From: Elusimicrobiota bacterium
Lineage (GTDB): Bacteria > Elusimicrobiota > Elusimicrobia > UBA1565 > UBA9628
Direction of reading: 5' to 3'
Assembly: GCA_016204945.1 (NCBI GenBank)
Contig: JACQJQ010000208.1
Span: 1-44,665 of the forward strand
DNA length: 44,665 nt
The notes under the pieces are model-generated. The model was not told the DNA's origin and made no database searches. It saw nothing but the letters and a program-made list of their open reading frames with translations. A program made the translations under genes and the position numbers. Of the stretch, positions 17,005 to 24,332 are shown one piece after another; position 1 is the stretch's first letter, and the number at the start of each line of letters is the position of its first letter.

Positions 17005-17312
17005 TGGACATCAAGATCGAGACGACGGTCGAGAGCAAGCTGGGGACGCTTGATTGGAAAAAGTCCCCGGACACGCACATCAACCTCAAGAACTCCGGCG
17101 CCGACTCTCCCTGCGCGACCTCCTGCAAGGACAAGCCGTGCACCACCGTCTGCCCGGCCAAGGTCTACGAGTGGGAGGCCTCCCACCGGAAGGTCATCGT
17201 CAACTACGAGAACTGCATCGAGTGCGGCGCCTGCCGCATGCTGTGTCCGTGGGACAACATCACGTGCGACTGGCCCGGCGGCGGCATGGGCGTCAAGTAC
17301 AAGTACGGCTGA
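17004..17312 (+). CDS. fixX: FixX ferredoxin-like protein
   Basis: The protein has 102 residues. The C-terminal half carries a ferredoxin motif CIECGACRMLCP (C71, C74, C77, C81), followed by the FixX tail WDNITCDWPGGGMGVKYKYG. An earlier cysteine group (C37, C41, C46, C50) belongs to the same conserved fold in this family and may supply the closing ligand. It partners FixC as the iron-sulfur half that ETF-QO carries in a single chain. Its start overlaps the fixC stop by one base. Confidence 0.92.
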   Translation: MDIKIETTVESKLGTLDWKKSPDTHINLKNSGADSPCATSCKDKPCTTVCPAKVYEWEASHRKVIVNYENCIECGACRMLCPWDNITCDWPGGGMGVKYKYG

Positions 17313-17327
17313 GGCGGCGCCCAAACT

Positions 17328-17459
17328 CCAAGTTCTCGGGGTTTTGAAGGCAACTGTTTCCGGAAACAGTCGGGACAACGTCGTTTTGAACGGAATGGCG
17401 CCTCGAGGCGGAAACGAACGGGCCCTCCGCTCTCCGCCCTCAAAAGCCCGGGAACTTGG
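17328..17459. repeat. Nested inverted-repeat element between fixX and the zincin gene
   Basis: Two 24-bp arms, 17328-17351 and 17436-17459, are inverted repeats of each other with 21 of 24 matches. One of the three differences can still pair as G-U in RNA. Between them lie a perfect 18-bp palindrome (ACTGTTTCCGGAAACAGT, 17353-17370) and a perfect 12-bp palindrome (CGCCTCGAGGCG, 17399-17410). The 210-bp spacer holds no convincing gene. It could be a small non-autonomous mobile element, a structured RNA or a multi-site operator; there is no U-run to make it a simple terminator. Confidence 0.75.
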
Positions 17460-17494
17460 TGGCCTAAAGCCTGGCGCGACGCGGCGTCGGGAGC

Positions 17495-17500
17495 TATACT
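17495..17500 (+). promoter_or_regulatory. Possible -10 box of the zincin gene
   Basis: TATACT lies 22 nt before ATG 17523. No convincing -35 hexamer is present at 16-18 bp, and no Shine-Dalgarno sequence precedes the ATG. It lies just outside the right arm of the inverted-repeat element. Confidence 0.4.
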
Positions 17501-17522
17501 GGCGTCGAGACGTTTCCTGCCC

Positions 17523-18551
17523 ATGCCCCTGATTTTCAGCCAGCTCTTCTGCGTTTTCCTGGCCGTCGCGGCTCACGCGGGTCATGACGCCTCGTTGTTC
17601 GACGCCCGCGTTCCAGGCTCCCTGAAGCCGGGGCAGCGGGAGATGATTCTCGCTCTGGAGAACGGGCGCTATGTCCTGGAGAAGGGCTATTTCCGCGACA
17701 CGCGCGCCCCCGACCCGGCGCGATTTTTGCTCACGAACGCGCGGGTCGCGGAACTGCTCGCAGGTCTCGGCGTCAAGGGGCGTTTGGAGCGCTCCGGAGA
17801 CGCGACGGGCGACGCGGCCCGTCAGCGGGCGCTTGCGCGCATTGCGAAAAGCCGGCTTATCCATCCCAATTTTGATGGCGGGCTTGCGCGCGGAGACGAC
17901 ATTCAGAGTGCGCCGATCGCTCATGCCGCGGGATTGCCCGGCGCGGCGCCGCATTTCAGCGAGAACCAGGCCCGCAAGGTCCGGGGCGTTCCGTTCGCGG
18001 ACGCCCCATCGCAGCGAAAGCCGGTCCAGGCGATCGGCAAGGCCGCTATCGAAGACCTCGGCAAGTTTCCCGGAGGGGGCGGCCGTCCGCTGAGCCGTGA
18101 TGAGCTGGAAACCGCGAAAGAAATATTCAGGGATAAAATAGACTACTCGAAAGTGCGGATCGTATCCGGAGAGCATATGACGATCTGGGGAAAAATACTC
18201 ACTTTCCGCGATCATGGCGTGGCCTTGGGAAACACCATTTATTTCCCCAATAACGCTCATGGAGCGAGTCTGTACTCCCATGACTTCCAGCCTGATTGGT
18301 ACGTGCATGAAATGGTTCACGTCTATCAGTACGCGAAGGACGGCTGGAGCTACGCCGTCCGATCCATTTGGGAGCAGTTGACCAAAGGTCCCGGCGCCTA
18401 CAGATATGAGCTGGTTGGCGGCAAGATGTTTTCAAAATACGACGTTGAGCAGCAGGCCGCGATCGTGCAGAAGTACTATTCGGGGGCCATGTCCCCGTCC
18501 GACATGGCCATTGCGGAGAAGATGCTGAGAACGGAGGGGCTGCTTCGGTAG
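17523..18551 (+). CDS. Secreted zincin-like protein (Vgr-associated / DUF4157-like metallopeptidase)
   Basis: The protein has 342 residues with an N-terminal signal peptide (about 1-19, ending AAHA). The first ~170 mature residues are low-complexity and probably a linker. The C-terminal domain has IYFPNNAHG, WYVHEMVHVYQY with H262, E263 and H266 as an HExxH zinc site, and later YDVEQQAAIV with E309 as a likely third ligand. HEltHvwQ together with EQQA is seen in proteins linked to Rhs/Vgr loci; here there is no secretion-system gene nearby. The catalytic domain is more AT-rich than surrounding genes. It is probably co-transcribed with the next gene. The metal site is well supported; activity and substrate are unknown. 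Confidence 0.75.
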   Translation: MPLIFSQLFCVFLAVAAHAGHDASLFDARVPGSLKPGQREMILALENGRYVLEKGYFRDTRAPDPARFLLTNARVAELLAGLGVKGRLERSGDATGDAARQRALARIAKSRLIHPNFDGGLARGDDIQSAPIAHAAGLPGAAPHFSENQARKVRGVPFADAPSQRKPVQAIGKAAIEDLGKFPGGGGRPLSRDELETAKEIFRDKIDYSKVRIVSGEHMTIWGKILTFRDHGVALGNTIYFPNNAHGASLYSHDFQPDWYVHEMVHVYQYAKDGWSYAVRSIWEQLTKGPGAYRYELVGGKMFSKYDVEQQAAIVQKYYSGAMSPSDMAIAEKMLRTEGLLR

Positions 18552-18582
18552 CCGTACCGGCATCGAGCGGGGGAAAACTGCG

Positions 18583-19110
18583 ATGAATGGGTTGTCAGCC
18601 GTGCTGGCGCTTATTTTGGGATCGGCCGTTCATGCCGCGGCTTCCGCCGGGCCGGTATCCGTCGACGTCGTGATGGCCGACCATGCGCCGTTCTTTATCC
18701 TGGAGACGCCTCGTGAAATCGAGTTTCTGCGCGTCAGCGAACTGCTCGATAAGACTAAGTCCGGCGCGGCCAGATGGCGGCGCGGCAACATGAAGACGAT
18801 GTGGGTTATCGGCTACGACGCTCAAACGGAAGTGAAAAAAAGAAAATATTTGAAGCTGGACCAGATCGCGTACGGTCAGAAGTTCGAAGAGTTTTCCTGG
18901 CAGGAAGGGCCGTCGGAGCTGCGGAGAAACGTGGAGTATCTGGTTGAGATCAGCATGGGCGGGAAATTCGCGAAAGAAACTTTCACCATTTTGGATGACG
19001 GCAGCGTCGCCACCTCGGTCTCCGGCCGCGGACGGGCAAGAAAACGCGCCTATTCCATCTCCATCGATCAAAAAGGACGCAGGAGGCTCGTGCCCGTCCC
19101 GGGAAACTGA
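18583..19110 (+). CDS. Secreted protein of unknown function
   Basis: The protein has 175 residues with a signal peptide (about 1-21, cleavage near ASA). The mature part alternates short strands and charged turns and ends in a basic stretch (GRGRARKRAYSISIDQKGRRRL). I do not recognise the family. It follows the zincin gene by 31 bp with no promoter between, so the two are likely one unit, possibly enzyme and partner. Base composition is lower in GC than the neighbours, like the upstream catalytic domain. Confidence 0.7.
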   Translation: MNGLSAVLALILGSAVHAAASAGPVSVDVVMADHAPFFILETPREIEFLRVSELLDKTKSGAARWRRGNMKTMWVIGYDAQTEVKKRKYLKLDQIAYGQKFEEFSWQEGPSELRRNVEYLVEISMGGKFAKETFTILDDGSVATSVSGRGRARKRAYSISIDQKGRRRLVPVPGN

Positions 19111-19141
19111 TCGGTTTTAGTTTCAGGGGGGCCCGTCTATA

Positions 19142-19327
19142 TCAGTGGTTGCCGTGGTGGCCGGTGTGGGGGCTGTGCCCGTGCTTCCTGGCCTTGCGCG
19201 TGCGGTGCTCGTGCCGGAGCATCCAGTAGAGAACGCAGCCGATCAAAGCGCCGATAACCCCGAGCAGAACGGCGGTCAGGACCGGCTGCGAGGTCTTGAC
19301 GATCATCGGTATGGTCAAGGGATTCAT
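19142..19327 (-). CDS. Small membrane protein with histidine-rich tail
   Basis: The protein has 61 residues. One hydrophobic segment (about 14-36, VLTAVLLGVIGALIGCVLYW) is followed by a basic, histidine-rich C-terminus (eight His in the last 23 residues). The gene begins two bases after the stop of the outer-membrane barrel gene, so it is almost certainly co-expressed. The tail could bind divalent metal or nucleic acid, or may be only a charged anchor. Being this short, it could be missed by automatic calling, but spacing and codon use support it. Confidence 0.65.
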   Translation of the reverse strand: MNPLTIPMIVKTSQPVLTAVLLGVIGALIGCVLYWMLRHEHRTRKARKHGHSPHTGHHGNH

Positions 19328-19329
19328 AG

Positions 19330-20715
19330 CTAGAAAGAGTAATTAATGTCCATGAACACCGCCAAGCCTTCCTGGCCGACGCCGAAGTCCACGGAGCCGA
19401 CGACCTGGGGCTTGGCGACCGCGCGGATCGCGCCGCCGAAGACCGGACGCGCGTAGCGGGCGGCGGCGCGGTTGGGATTGTCGAACGCCTCGCCCAGGCC
19501 GACGAAGGGCGCCAGCTGGAACTCGGTCGTCACGCCGGCCGTCTTCGCCTCGACGAGCTTGAAGCGCTGCTCGACGTTGACCGACGCCATGCCTCGGTCG
19601 ATGTAGCGGCCGTCGCCGTAGGCGCGCAGGCTGTACTTGCCTCCGAGCCGGGATTGCATCCAGAACGGGGGCGTCGGGCCCAGGAGCTGCTCGTATTTGG
19701 CTTGGATCGCGAAGACTTTGTCCTTGTCCGACTCCCAGGGGCGGAACCAGCGCGCGTCGAGGCCGTAGCGGCTGTAATCATACTGGCTTTCGTAGCCGCG
19801 GAGCGCGTACTCGGCGAACGACTGGATGTACGCGCCGCGGCTCGTGGTGACGCCGTGGTCGCGGGAGTCGTAGCCGAGGCTGAAGCGGTTTTCGTTCGTC
19901 TGCTGATAGCGGCGCGAGACCGAGGACGGGTAGGCGGAGGAGAACGCCGAGAGGCCCGTCAGCGGGCCTTCCGTGATGCGCCCCGCTTGGAAGTGCTTCG
20001 AGAAGCCGACGCGCCACGGCGAATCGCGCGCGAGGGGCGCGCCGATGCCGAGCTTGTACTGGGTGTATTCTTCCTTGTAGTTGGACTCGCCGTCCTTGGG
20101 CGAATCGGGGCCGAAGCCGAAGAAGCGCTGGCCCGCGTCGATGTTGTACTGCAGCCGGATGAATATGTCGAAGTCGGTGCCGGCGATGCTGCCGTCCTCG
20201 TACTCGCCCAGAGCCTCGCGCTCGAATTTCGAGTAGGAGGCGCGGGCGATCAGGGTCGCGTCCTCCTGGGGGTAGAAATAATAGCGGTAGGTCGGGATAG
20301 TCTCGAAGTTCTTGTTGTAAGTCAGGGAGGGCGCGTGAATCTGCTCGATGCGGTCGTCGTTCCTTCCCTGGAGAACCCAGATCGGCATGACGCCGACGGT
20401 GATGCCGCGGTTGGGGTCGGTGTCCATGACGGGCAGGCGGATGAACATGCCGCGCCGGAGGGGCTTGATCATCCAGCGGATGGCGAGAGGGCTCTCTTCC
20501 TCCGTGGGCGCCTGCCGGACCGATTGGGGAAACTCGCGGCCCGGGATGACGTCCCGGGAGTCGGCGTCCTCGTTGCGCGTCGGAGACGACGCTCGGGGGT
20601 CGACGGGCTTGGCGACCCGCGCGCGCTTGGCGCGCTTGGCCGGCCGCGGACCGGCCGCGCGCGCCGAAACGCCGATGAGGAGAATGAGCGCCGGGAGCAG
20701 GCGGATCGTGCGCAT
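19330..20715 (-). CDS. Omp85-superfamily-like outer-membrane beta-barrel protein
   Basis: The protein has 461 residues from ATG 20715, the start that places a signal peptide (RTIRLLPALILLIGVSARAA) first. A basic Ala/Lys/Arg-rich stretch follows, then a barrel of alternating strands. The late segments SLGYDSRDHGVTTSRGAYIQ and SLRAYGDGRYIDRGMASVNV match the surface-antigen (Bac_surface_Ag) barrel of the Omp85 family. The chain ends in the aromatic outer-membrane signature INYSF. No POTRA domains are present, so it is not BamA itself; barrel-only relatives are mostly uncharacterised. It is the first gene of a two-gene unit with the His-tailed protein. Confidence 0.8.
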   Translation of the reverse strand: MRTIRLLPALILLIGVSARAAGPRPAKRAKRARVAKPVDPRASSPTRNEDADSRDVIPGREFPQSVRQAPTEEESPLAIRWMIKPLRRGMFIRLPVMDTDPNRGITVGVMPIWVLQGRNDDRIEQIHAPSLTYNKNFETIPTYRYYFYPQEDATLIARASYSKFEREALGEYEDGSIAGTDFDIFIRLQYNIDAGQRFFGFGPDSPKDGESNYKEEYTQYKLGIGAPLARDSPWRVGFSKHFQAGRITEGPLTGLSAFSSAYPSSVSRRYQQTNENRFSLGYDSRDHGVTTSRGAYIQSFAEYALRGYESQYDYSRYGLDARWFRPWESDKDKVFAIQAKYEQLLGPTPPFWMQSRLGGKYSLRAYGDGRYIDRGMASVNVEQRFKLVEAKTAGVTTEFQLAPFVGLGEAFDNPNRAAARYARPVFGGAIRAVAKPQVVGSVDFGVGQEGLAVFMDINYSF

Positions 20716-20726
20716 CGAGATCGGCG

Positions 20727-20755
20727 ATTCTACCAATCTAAGGCGCGGGGGACAA
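20727..20755 (-). promoter_or_regulatory. Promoter of the outer-membrane barrel gene
   Basis: On the minus strand TTGTCC (20755-20750), a 17-bp spacer and TAGAAT (20732-20727), preceded by TGg to form an extended -10. ATG 20715 is 11 nt downstream, so the leader is at most a few bases. The -35 lies in the 3' end of queG. Confidence 0.6.
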
Positions 20756-21802
20756 TTGAGCCGGCGCGGAATCATGGGAAGCGCGGATGGCGTCAAGGCT
20801 CCAGCGGGCCTGCTCGGCGAGCACGGGGTCGGCGCCGGCGGCGTAGTTCTCGAGAACGGGTCGATAGCGCTCCAGGCGCGAATTCCCCATCGCGAGCAGG
20901 GCGTTGCGCGTCAGGCGCTTGCGCACCGCCCGCGCGACGGGAAGCCCCTTCAGGCGAGCGCGTACGCCCGCGGAGCCCGGGCCGGCGAGCTCCTCGAGCG
21001 GCAGCTCGGTCGGCGCCGCCGGGGGAGGCAGGGCGCGGGACGGCTTCTCGAAGCGGTTCCAGGGACAGACCTCCTGGCAGACGTCGCAGCCGTATATCCA
21101 GTCGCCGATCCCCTCGCGAAACGACGCGGGGATCGCGCCTTTGGACTCGATCGTGAAGTACGCGACGCATTTCGAGGCGTCGAGCACGCGCTCCCGCGGG
21201 AAAGCGCCGGTGGGGCAGGCCTCGAGGCATTTCGTGCAGGTGCCGCAGCGGTCGGGCCCGGGCGAATCGGCGGGAAGGTCGACGTTCACGGCCAGGCCCG
21301 CGATCAGGAAGTACGAGCCGATGTCGGCGCCGAGCAGCATCGTGTTCTTGCCCTGCCAGCCGAGTCCGGCGGCGGCGGCGTAGGAGCGCTCGAGAATCGG
21401 GCTCATGTCGCAGAACGCCAGGCCGCGCGCCTCCGGAACCGCCGCGGTCAGCCAGTCGCGGACTCCGTTCATGCGGCCGCGCAGGATCTCGTGGTAATCC
21501 TTGCGCACGGCGTAGCGCGCCAGGCGTCCGCGGCCCTCCTTCGATGAAGGGCGGGTTCCGGGCTCTCCGTAGGAGAAGCCGCACATGAGAACGGATTTCG
21601 CGTCCGTCATCCACGCGCGGATGTCGCGCCGCGACTCCGCGTTGCGGGACATGTACGCCATCTCGCCGTGCATGCCGGCTCCGAGCCAGGCGTCGTACGC
21701 GGGGGCGTCGGGAGAGGGAGCCGCGGCGGCGATGCCGGCGAGGTCCGCGCCGGCGTCGCGCGCGCGCTTCTTGAGCTCGGCCGCGAGTTCGAGACGGTTC
21801 AG
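20738..21802 (-). CDS. queG: Epoxyqueuosine reductase
   Basis: The protein has 354 residues if started at CTG 21802. Two [4Fe-4S] motifs are visible, CGTCTKCLEACPTGAF and CDVCQEVCPWNRF, with the QueG-type GWQGKNTMLL region and a C-terminal HEAT-like part. The enzyme makes queuosine from epoxyqueuosine in tRNA, using cobalamin and two iron-sulfur clusters. The frame continues 43 codons upstream of the first ATG (21673) with a good QueG-like N-terminus (RLELAAELKKRARDAGADLAGIA). It contains no ATG, GTG or TTG; the only plausible start is a CTG overlapping the greA stop as CTGA. Either this is a rare CTG start, or the chain is shorter, or a base error hides the true start. Confidence 0.88.
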   Translation of the reverse strand: MNRLELAAELKKRARDAGADLAGIAAAAPSPDAPAYDAWLGAGMHGEMAYMSRNAESRRDIRAWMTDAKSVLMCGFSYGEPGTRPSSKEGRGRLARYAVRKDYHEILRGRMNGVRDWLTAAVPEARGLAFCDMSPILERSYAAAAGLGWQGKNTMLLGADIGSYFLIAGLAVNVDLPADSPGPDRCGTCTKCLEACPTGAFPRERVLDASKCVAYFTIESKGAIPASFREGIGDWIYGCDVCQEVCPWNRFEKPSRALPPPAAPTELPLEELAGPGSAGVRARLKGLPVARAVRKRLTRNALLAMGNSRLERYRPVLENYAAGADPVLAEQARWSLDAIRASHDSAPAQLSPAP

Positions 21803-22269
21803 GCGGAGCGCGAGACTTTGAGGATTTTGAAGGTGCGCGGGCCGTTGGGAAGCTGGATCTCGACCGTCTCCTTCGACTTGCGCCCGAGCAGGCCGGCGCC
21901 GAGCGGAGACTGGACGGAGATTCGGCCCTCGTTCGGATCCGACTCGTCCTCGCCGACGAGCGAGTACTCGACGGTGTCGCCGTCCGAGTCCTGGAGATGC
22001 ACGGTCGTGCCGATCGCGACGGTGTTCTTCGGGATGTCCATCTCCTCGATGATCTTGGCGCTTTGCAGCTTGTCCTGGATCTTGCCGATGCGGCCCATGA
22101 CCTCGCCCATCTTCTCCTTCGCGGAGTGGTACTCGGCGTTCTCCTTGAGGTCGCCTTTTTCCCGCGCCTCGCCGATGTCGAGCGAGAGCTGCGCCTTCTG
22201 CTTCATGAGCGCTTTAAGCTCCTCGCCGAGCTTGGCGTGCCCGGCGCGGGTCAGATAGGTTTCAGCCAT
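21799..22269 (-). CDS. greA: Transcription elongation factor GreA
   Basis: The protein has 156 residues, full length for the family. The N-terminal coiled coil (about 1-75) has the tip region LSLDIGEAREKGDLKENAEYHSAKE with the acidic residues that stimulate RNA polymerase cleavage. The C-terminal FKBP-like domain includes EYSLVGEDESDPNEGRIS and SPLGAGLLGRKSKETVEI. GreA rescues backtracked polymerase. The gene has its own promoter at 22276-22281 and is followed by queG with overlapping ends. Confidence 0.97.
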   Translation of the reverse strand: MAETYLTRAGHAKLGEELKALMKQKAQLSLDIGEAREKGDLKENAEYHSAKEKMGEVMGRIGKIQDKLQSAKIIEEMDIPKNTVAIGTTVHLQDSDGDTVEYSLVGEDESDPNEGRISVQSPLGAGLLGRKSKETVEIQLPNGPRTFKILKVSRSA

Positions 22270-22275
22270 GCGCCG

Positions 22276-22281
22276 ATTATA
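22276..22281 (-). promoter_or_regulatory. -10 box of greA
   Basis: A perfect TATAAT on the minus strand, 6 nt before ATG 22269 and overlapping the birA stop codon region. No -35 consensus is visible 17 bp upstream. The spacing predicts a leaderless greA transcript in addition to read-through from birA. Confidence 0.6.
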
Positions 22282-22831
22282 TGAAATTGCCCGCCCGACG
22301 GGCGCGGGAAAGGCGGGCCATGGCGGCGCGCAGCACGGGAGCGATTCCGACGCGGCGTTTGACCAATAAACGGAGAGAAGTCGAGCGTTTCAGCGGAGGG
22401 GGGTTGTTCACGTTGACGCCGAAGCCGACCGCGAGCCAGTGCAGACTTCGGGAATCTCCCGCCGCCTCGCAGAGGATGCCGCACAGCTTGCGCGCCTTGC
22501 CGTCCGGGCAGAGCGCCATGACGTCGTTCGGGGGCTTGACCGTCGCGGCCGCGCCGAATGCCCGCAGGGTCTCGGCCAGCGCCTTGCCGCAGGCGAGCGA
22601 GAATTCGCCCAAGCGATCGGGCGCGAACTTCGGGCGCAGCAGCCAGGAGGCGTACAGTCCGCCCGGCGCGGAGCGCCAGCGCCGGCCCATGCGCCCCCTG
22701 CCCGCGGTCTGCGAGAGAGCCCAGACCATGGTCCCGTCGGGAGCGCCCGCCTCGGCGAGCCGACGCGCGGCGGCCTGGGTCGAATCCGCGCGTTTCAGGC
22801 GCACGAGACGCCGGACCCCGGGCAGCTTCAC
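22277..22831 (-). CDS. birA: Biotin--[acetyl-CoA carboxylase] ligase (catalytic domain only)
   Basis: The protein has 184 residues, short for the family. It has no N-terminal DNA-binding domain and the C-terminal SH3-like domain is reduced or lost. The core motifs are present: DSTQAAARRLAEAGAPDGT, the biotinyl-AMP loop QTAGRGRMGRRW, GGLYASWLLRP, VKPPNDVM and the VGFGVNVNN strand. It activates biotin and joins it to the carboxylase carrier lysine. The start overlaps the nadC stop by ATGA, so the two are co-translated. As it lacks the winged helix it cannot be a repressor. Confidence 0.93.
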   Translation of the reverse strand: MKLPGVRRLVRLKRADSTQAAARRLAEAGAPDGTMVWALSQTAGRGRMGRRWRSAPGGLYASWLLRPKFAPDRLGEFSLACGKALAETLRAFGAAATVKPPNDVMALCPDGKARKLCGILCEAAGDSRSLHWLAVGFGVNVNNPPPLKRSTSLRLLVKRRVGIAPVLRAAMARLSRARRAGNFI

Positions 22832-23676
22832 GCGGCGGAGAGATCGAGGCCGATGTCGAGCGCCGGCGCGCTGTGCGTCAGGCGGCCGATCGAGACGCGG
22901 TCGGGGCCGAGCTTCGCCAGCGCCCGCATTTCCTCGAGAGCGACGCCGCCGGACACCTCGATCTTGACGCGCGGGGCCAGGCGCCGGATGCGACGGATCT
23001 CCCGGCGCAGCCGCGGGCCGCGCATGTTATCGAGGAGGATGACCTCGGGCTTCAGCGCGAGAGCGCGCGTCACCTGGGCCGCGGTATCGCACTCGATGAT
23101 CAGCGGCATCTTGGGGAACGCGCGGCGCAGCCGCGCCGCGCCTTTTTCCAGGCTCCTGCCGTAATAATGGTTGTCCTTGATCATCGCCGCGTCATACAGG
23201 CCCAGGCGATGGTTCTGTCCGCCGCCGCAGGCGACCGCGTACTTGTCGAGCGCGCGCCAACCCGGCACGGTTTTGCGCGTGTCGAGCACTTTCGCGCCCG
23301 TGCCGCGCACGCGATCGGCATAGCGGCGGGTCAGCGAGGCGACGCCCGACATGCGCTGCAGAAAATTAAGCGCGGTGCGCTCCGCCGCGAGCAGGCCGCG
23401 TCCGCCCGAGACCGCCATGACCGCTTGACCCGCGCGCACGCGCGCGCCGTCGCGGGCGAGCAGAGTGACGCGGGCGCGCGGCTCGCAGGCCTTGAAAGCC
23501 GCGGCCGCGATCTCGAGGCCGCAGATGACGCCGGCCTCGCGGCTGACGACGCGGGCTTTGAGGCAGGCGTTCTTGGGCACGAAGAAGCGCGTCGTGACGT
23601 CGCCGTGTCGGCCCAAATCTTCTTTAAGCGCGCTGCGCAGCAGCGCGCGCCAGTCCGCGGCGGAAAGCCGGCGCAT
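22828..23676 (-). CDS. nadC: Nicotinate-nucleotide pyrophosphorylase (quinolinate phosphoribosyltransferase)
   Basis: The protein has 282 residues from ATG 23676; a longer open frame upstream is in the neighbouring gene and is not used. Typical blocks are ALKEDLGRHGDVTT at the start, AERTALNFLQRMSGVAS, DTRKTVPGWRALDKYAV, GGGQNHRLGLYDAAMIKDNH, LLDNM and VSGGVALEEM. It converts quinolinate and PRPP to nicotinate mononucleotide in NAD synthesis. Placed between DUF502 (2-nt gap) and birA (ATGA overlap) in one minus-strand operon. nadA and nadB are not nearby. Confidence 0.95.
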   Translation of the reverse strand: MRRLSAADWRALLRSALKEDLGRHGDVTTRFFVPKNACLKARVVSREAGVICGLEIAAAAFKACEPRARVTLLARDGARVRAGQAVMAVSGGRGLLAAERTALNFLQRMSGVASLTRRYADRVRGTGAKVLDTRKTVPGWRALDKYAVACGGGQNHRLGLYDAAMIKDNHYYGRSLEKGAARLRRAFPKMPLIIECDTAAQVTRALALKPEVILLDNMRGPRLRREIRRIRRLAPRVKIEVSGGVALEEMRALAKLGPDRVSIGRLTHSAPALDIGLDLSAA

Positions 23677-23678
23677 GC

Positions 23679-24305
23679 CTAGCTCTTCCTCGCGCGGCCG
23701 AGGCGCTCGGGAACGACCGCGCCCGCCGAGAGCGCGACCTGGATGCCCTGCTGGACGCTCATGTCGGTCGCGACGACGTGCTCGCTCGGGACGAAGATCA
23801 AGTCGCCGATGTAGACGTGGTTGGTGGGGACGTAGACCGAGGACAGCCTCTTGTGCCCGCCGTCCGGCAGGTCGAGGACGGTCTCGCCGGTGACGAAGCC
23901 GAGGCTGTAGACGCCGGGGCGGGGGAACTCGACGAAGACGACGCTCCGGAAGGAAGCCTTGTTCGCGGGCGAAAAGGCCTCGGTCATCTGCTTGATCGTT
24001 CCGTACACCCATTTGAAGACGGGAATGCGGGCGAGGACGTCCTCGGCGAACTCGAGCAGGCGCTCGCCCACGACGTGGGAGGCCAGCGCGCCGGCCGAGA
24101 GGATCAGCAGGATCGCGGCGATGAGGCCGAGACCCGGCAGGTGGAAGCCGAGGGCGGCGTCCAGGACGGGAGCCAGGGTCCGGTCTACCCCGCTGACGAA
24201 GGTCCACACGACGAGCACGGAAAGACCGATCGGGATCAAGGTGAAGAATCCCGAAATGAAATAACGCCTCAGCCGCGCTTGGATTTTGCGCCCCACGCCC
24301 TTCAT
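23679..24305 (-). CDS. DUF502 family membrane protein
   Basis: The protein has 208 residues from ATG 24305. Two membrane helices near the N-terminus (about 15-40 and 55-80) are followed by the conserved soluble part with RIPVFKWVYGTIKQ, VVFVEFPRPGVYSLGFVTGET and VYVPTNHVYIGDLIFVPSE. These blocks define the DUF502 family, found widely in bacteria and in plant chloroplast and Golgi proteins (COV-like), function not known. It is the first gene of the operon continuing into nadC, birA, greA and queG. Confidence 0.9.
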   Translation of the reverse strand: MKGVGRKIQARLRRYFISGFFTLIPIGLSVLVVWTFVSGVDRTLAPVLDAALGFHLPGLGLIAAILLILSAGALASHVVGERLLEFAEDVLARIPVFKWVYGTIKQMTEAFSPANKASFRSVVFVEFPRPGVYSLGFVTGETVLDLPDGGHKRLSSVYVPTNHVYIGDLIFVPSEHVVATDMSVQQGIQVALSAGAVVPERLGRARKS

Positions 24306-24317
24306 CCTATTATTTTT

Positions 24318-24326
24318 TGCTACAGT
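24318..24326 (+). promoter_or_regulatory. Extended -10 promoter of the gene at 24333
   Basis: TGcTACAGT ends 6 nt before ATG 24333, giving a leaderless mRNA. It lies in the 27-bp gap between divergent start codons, in a T-rich stretch (24307-24318). Confidence 0.6.
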
Positions 24327-24332
24327 CCCGGC

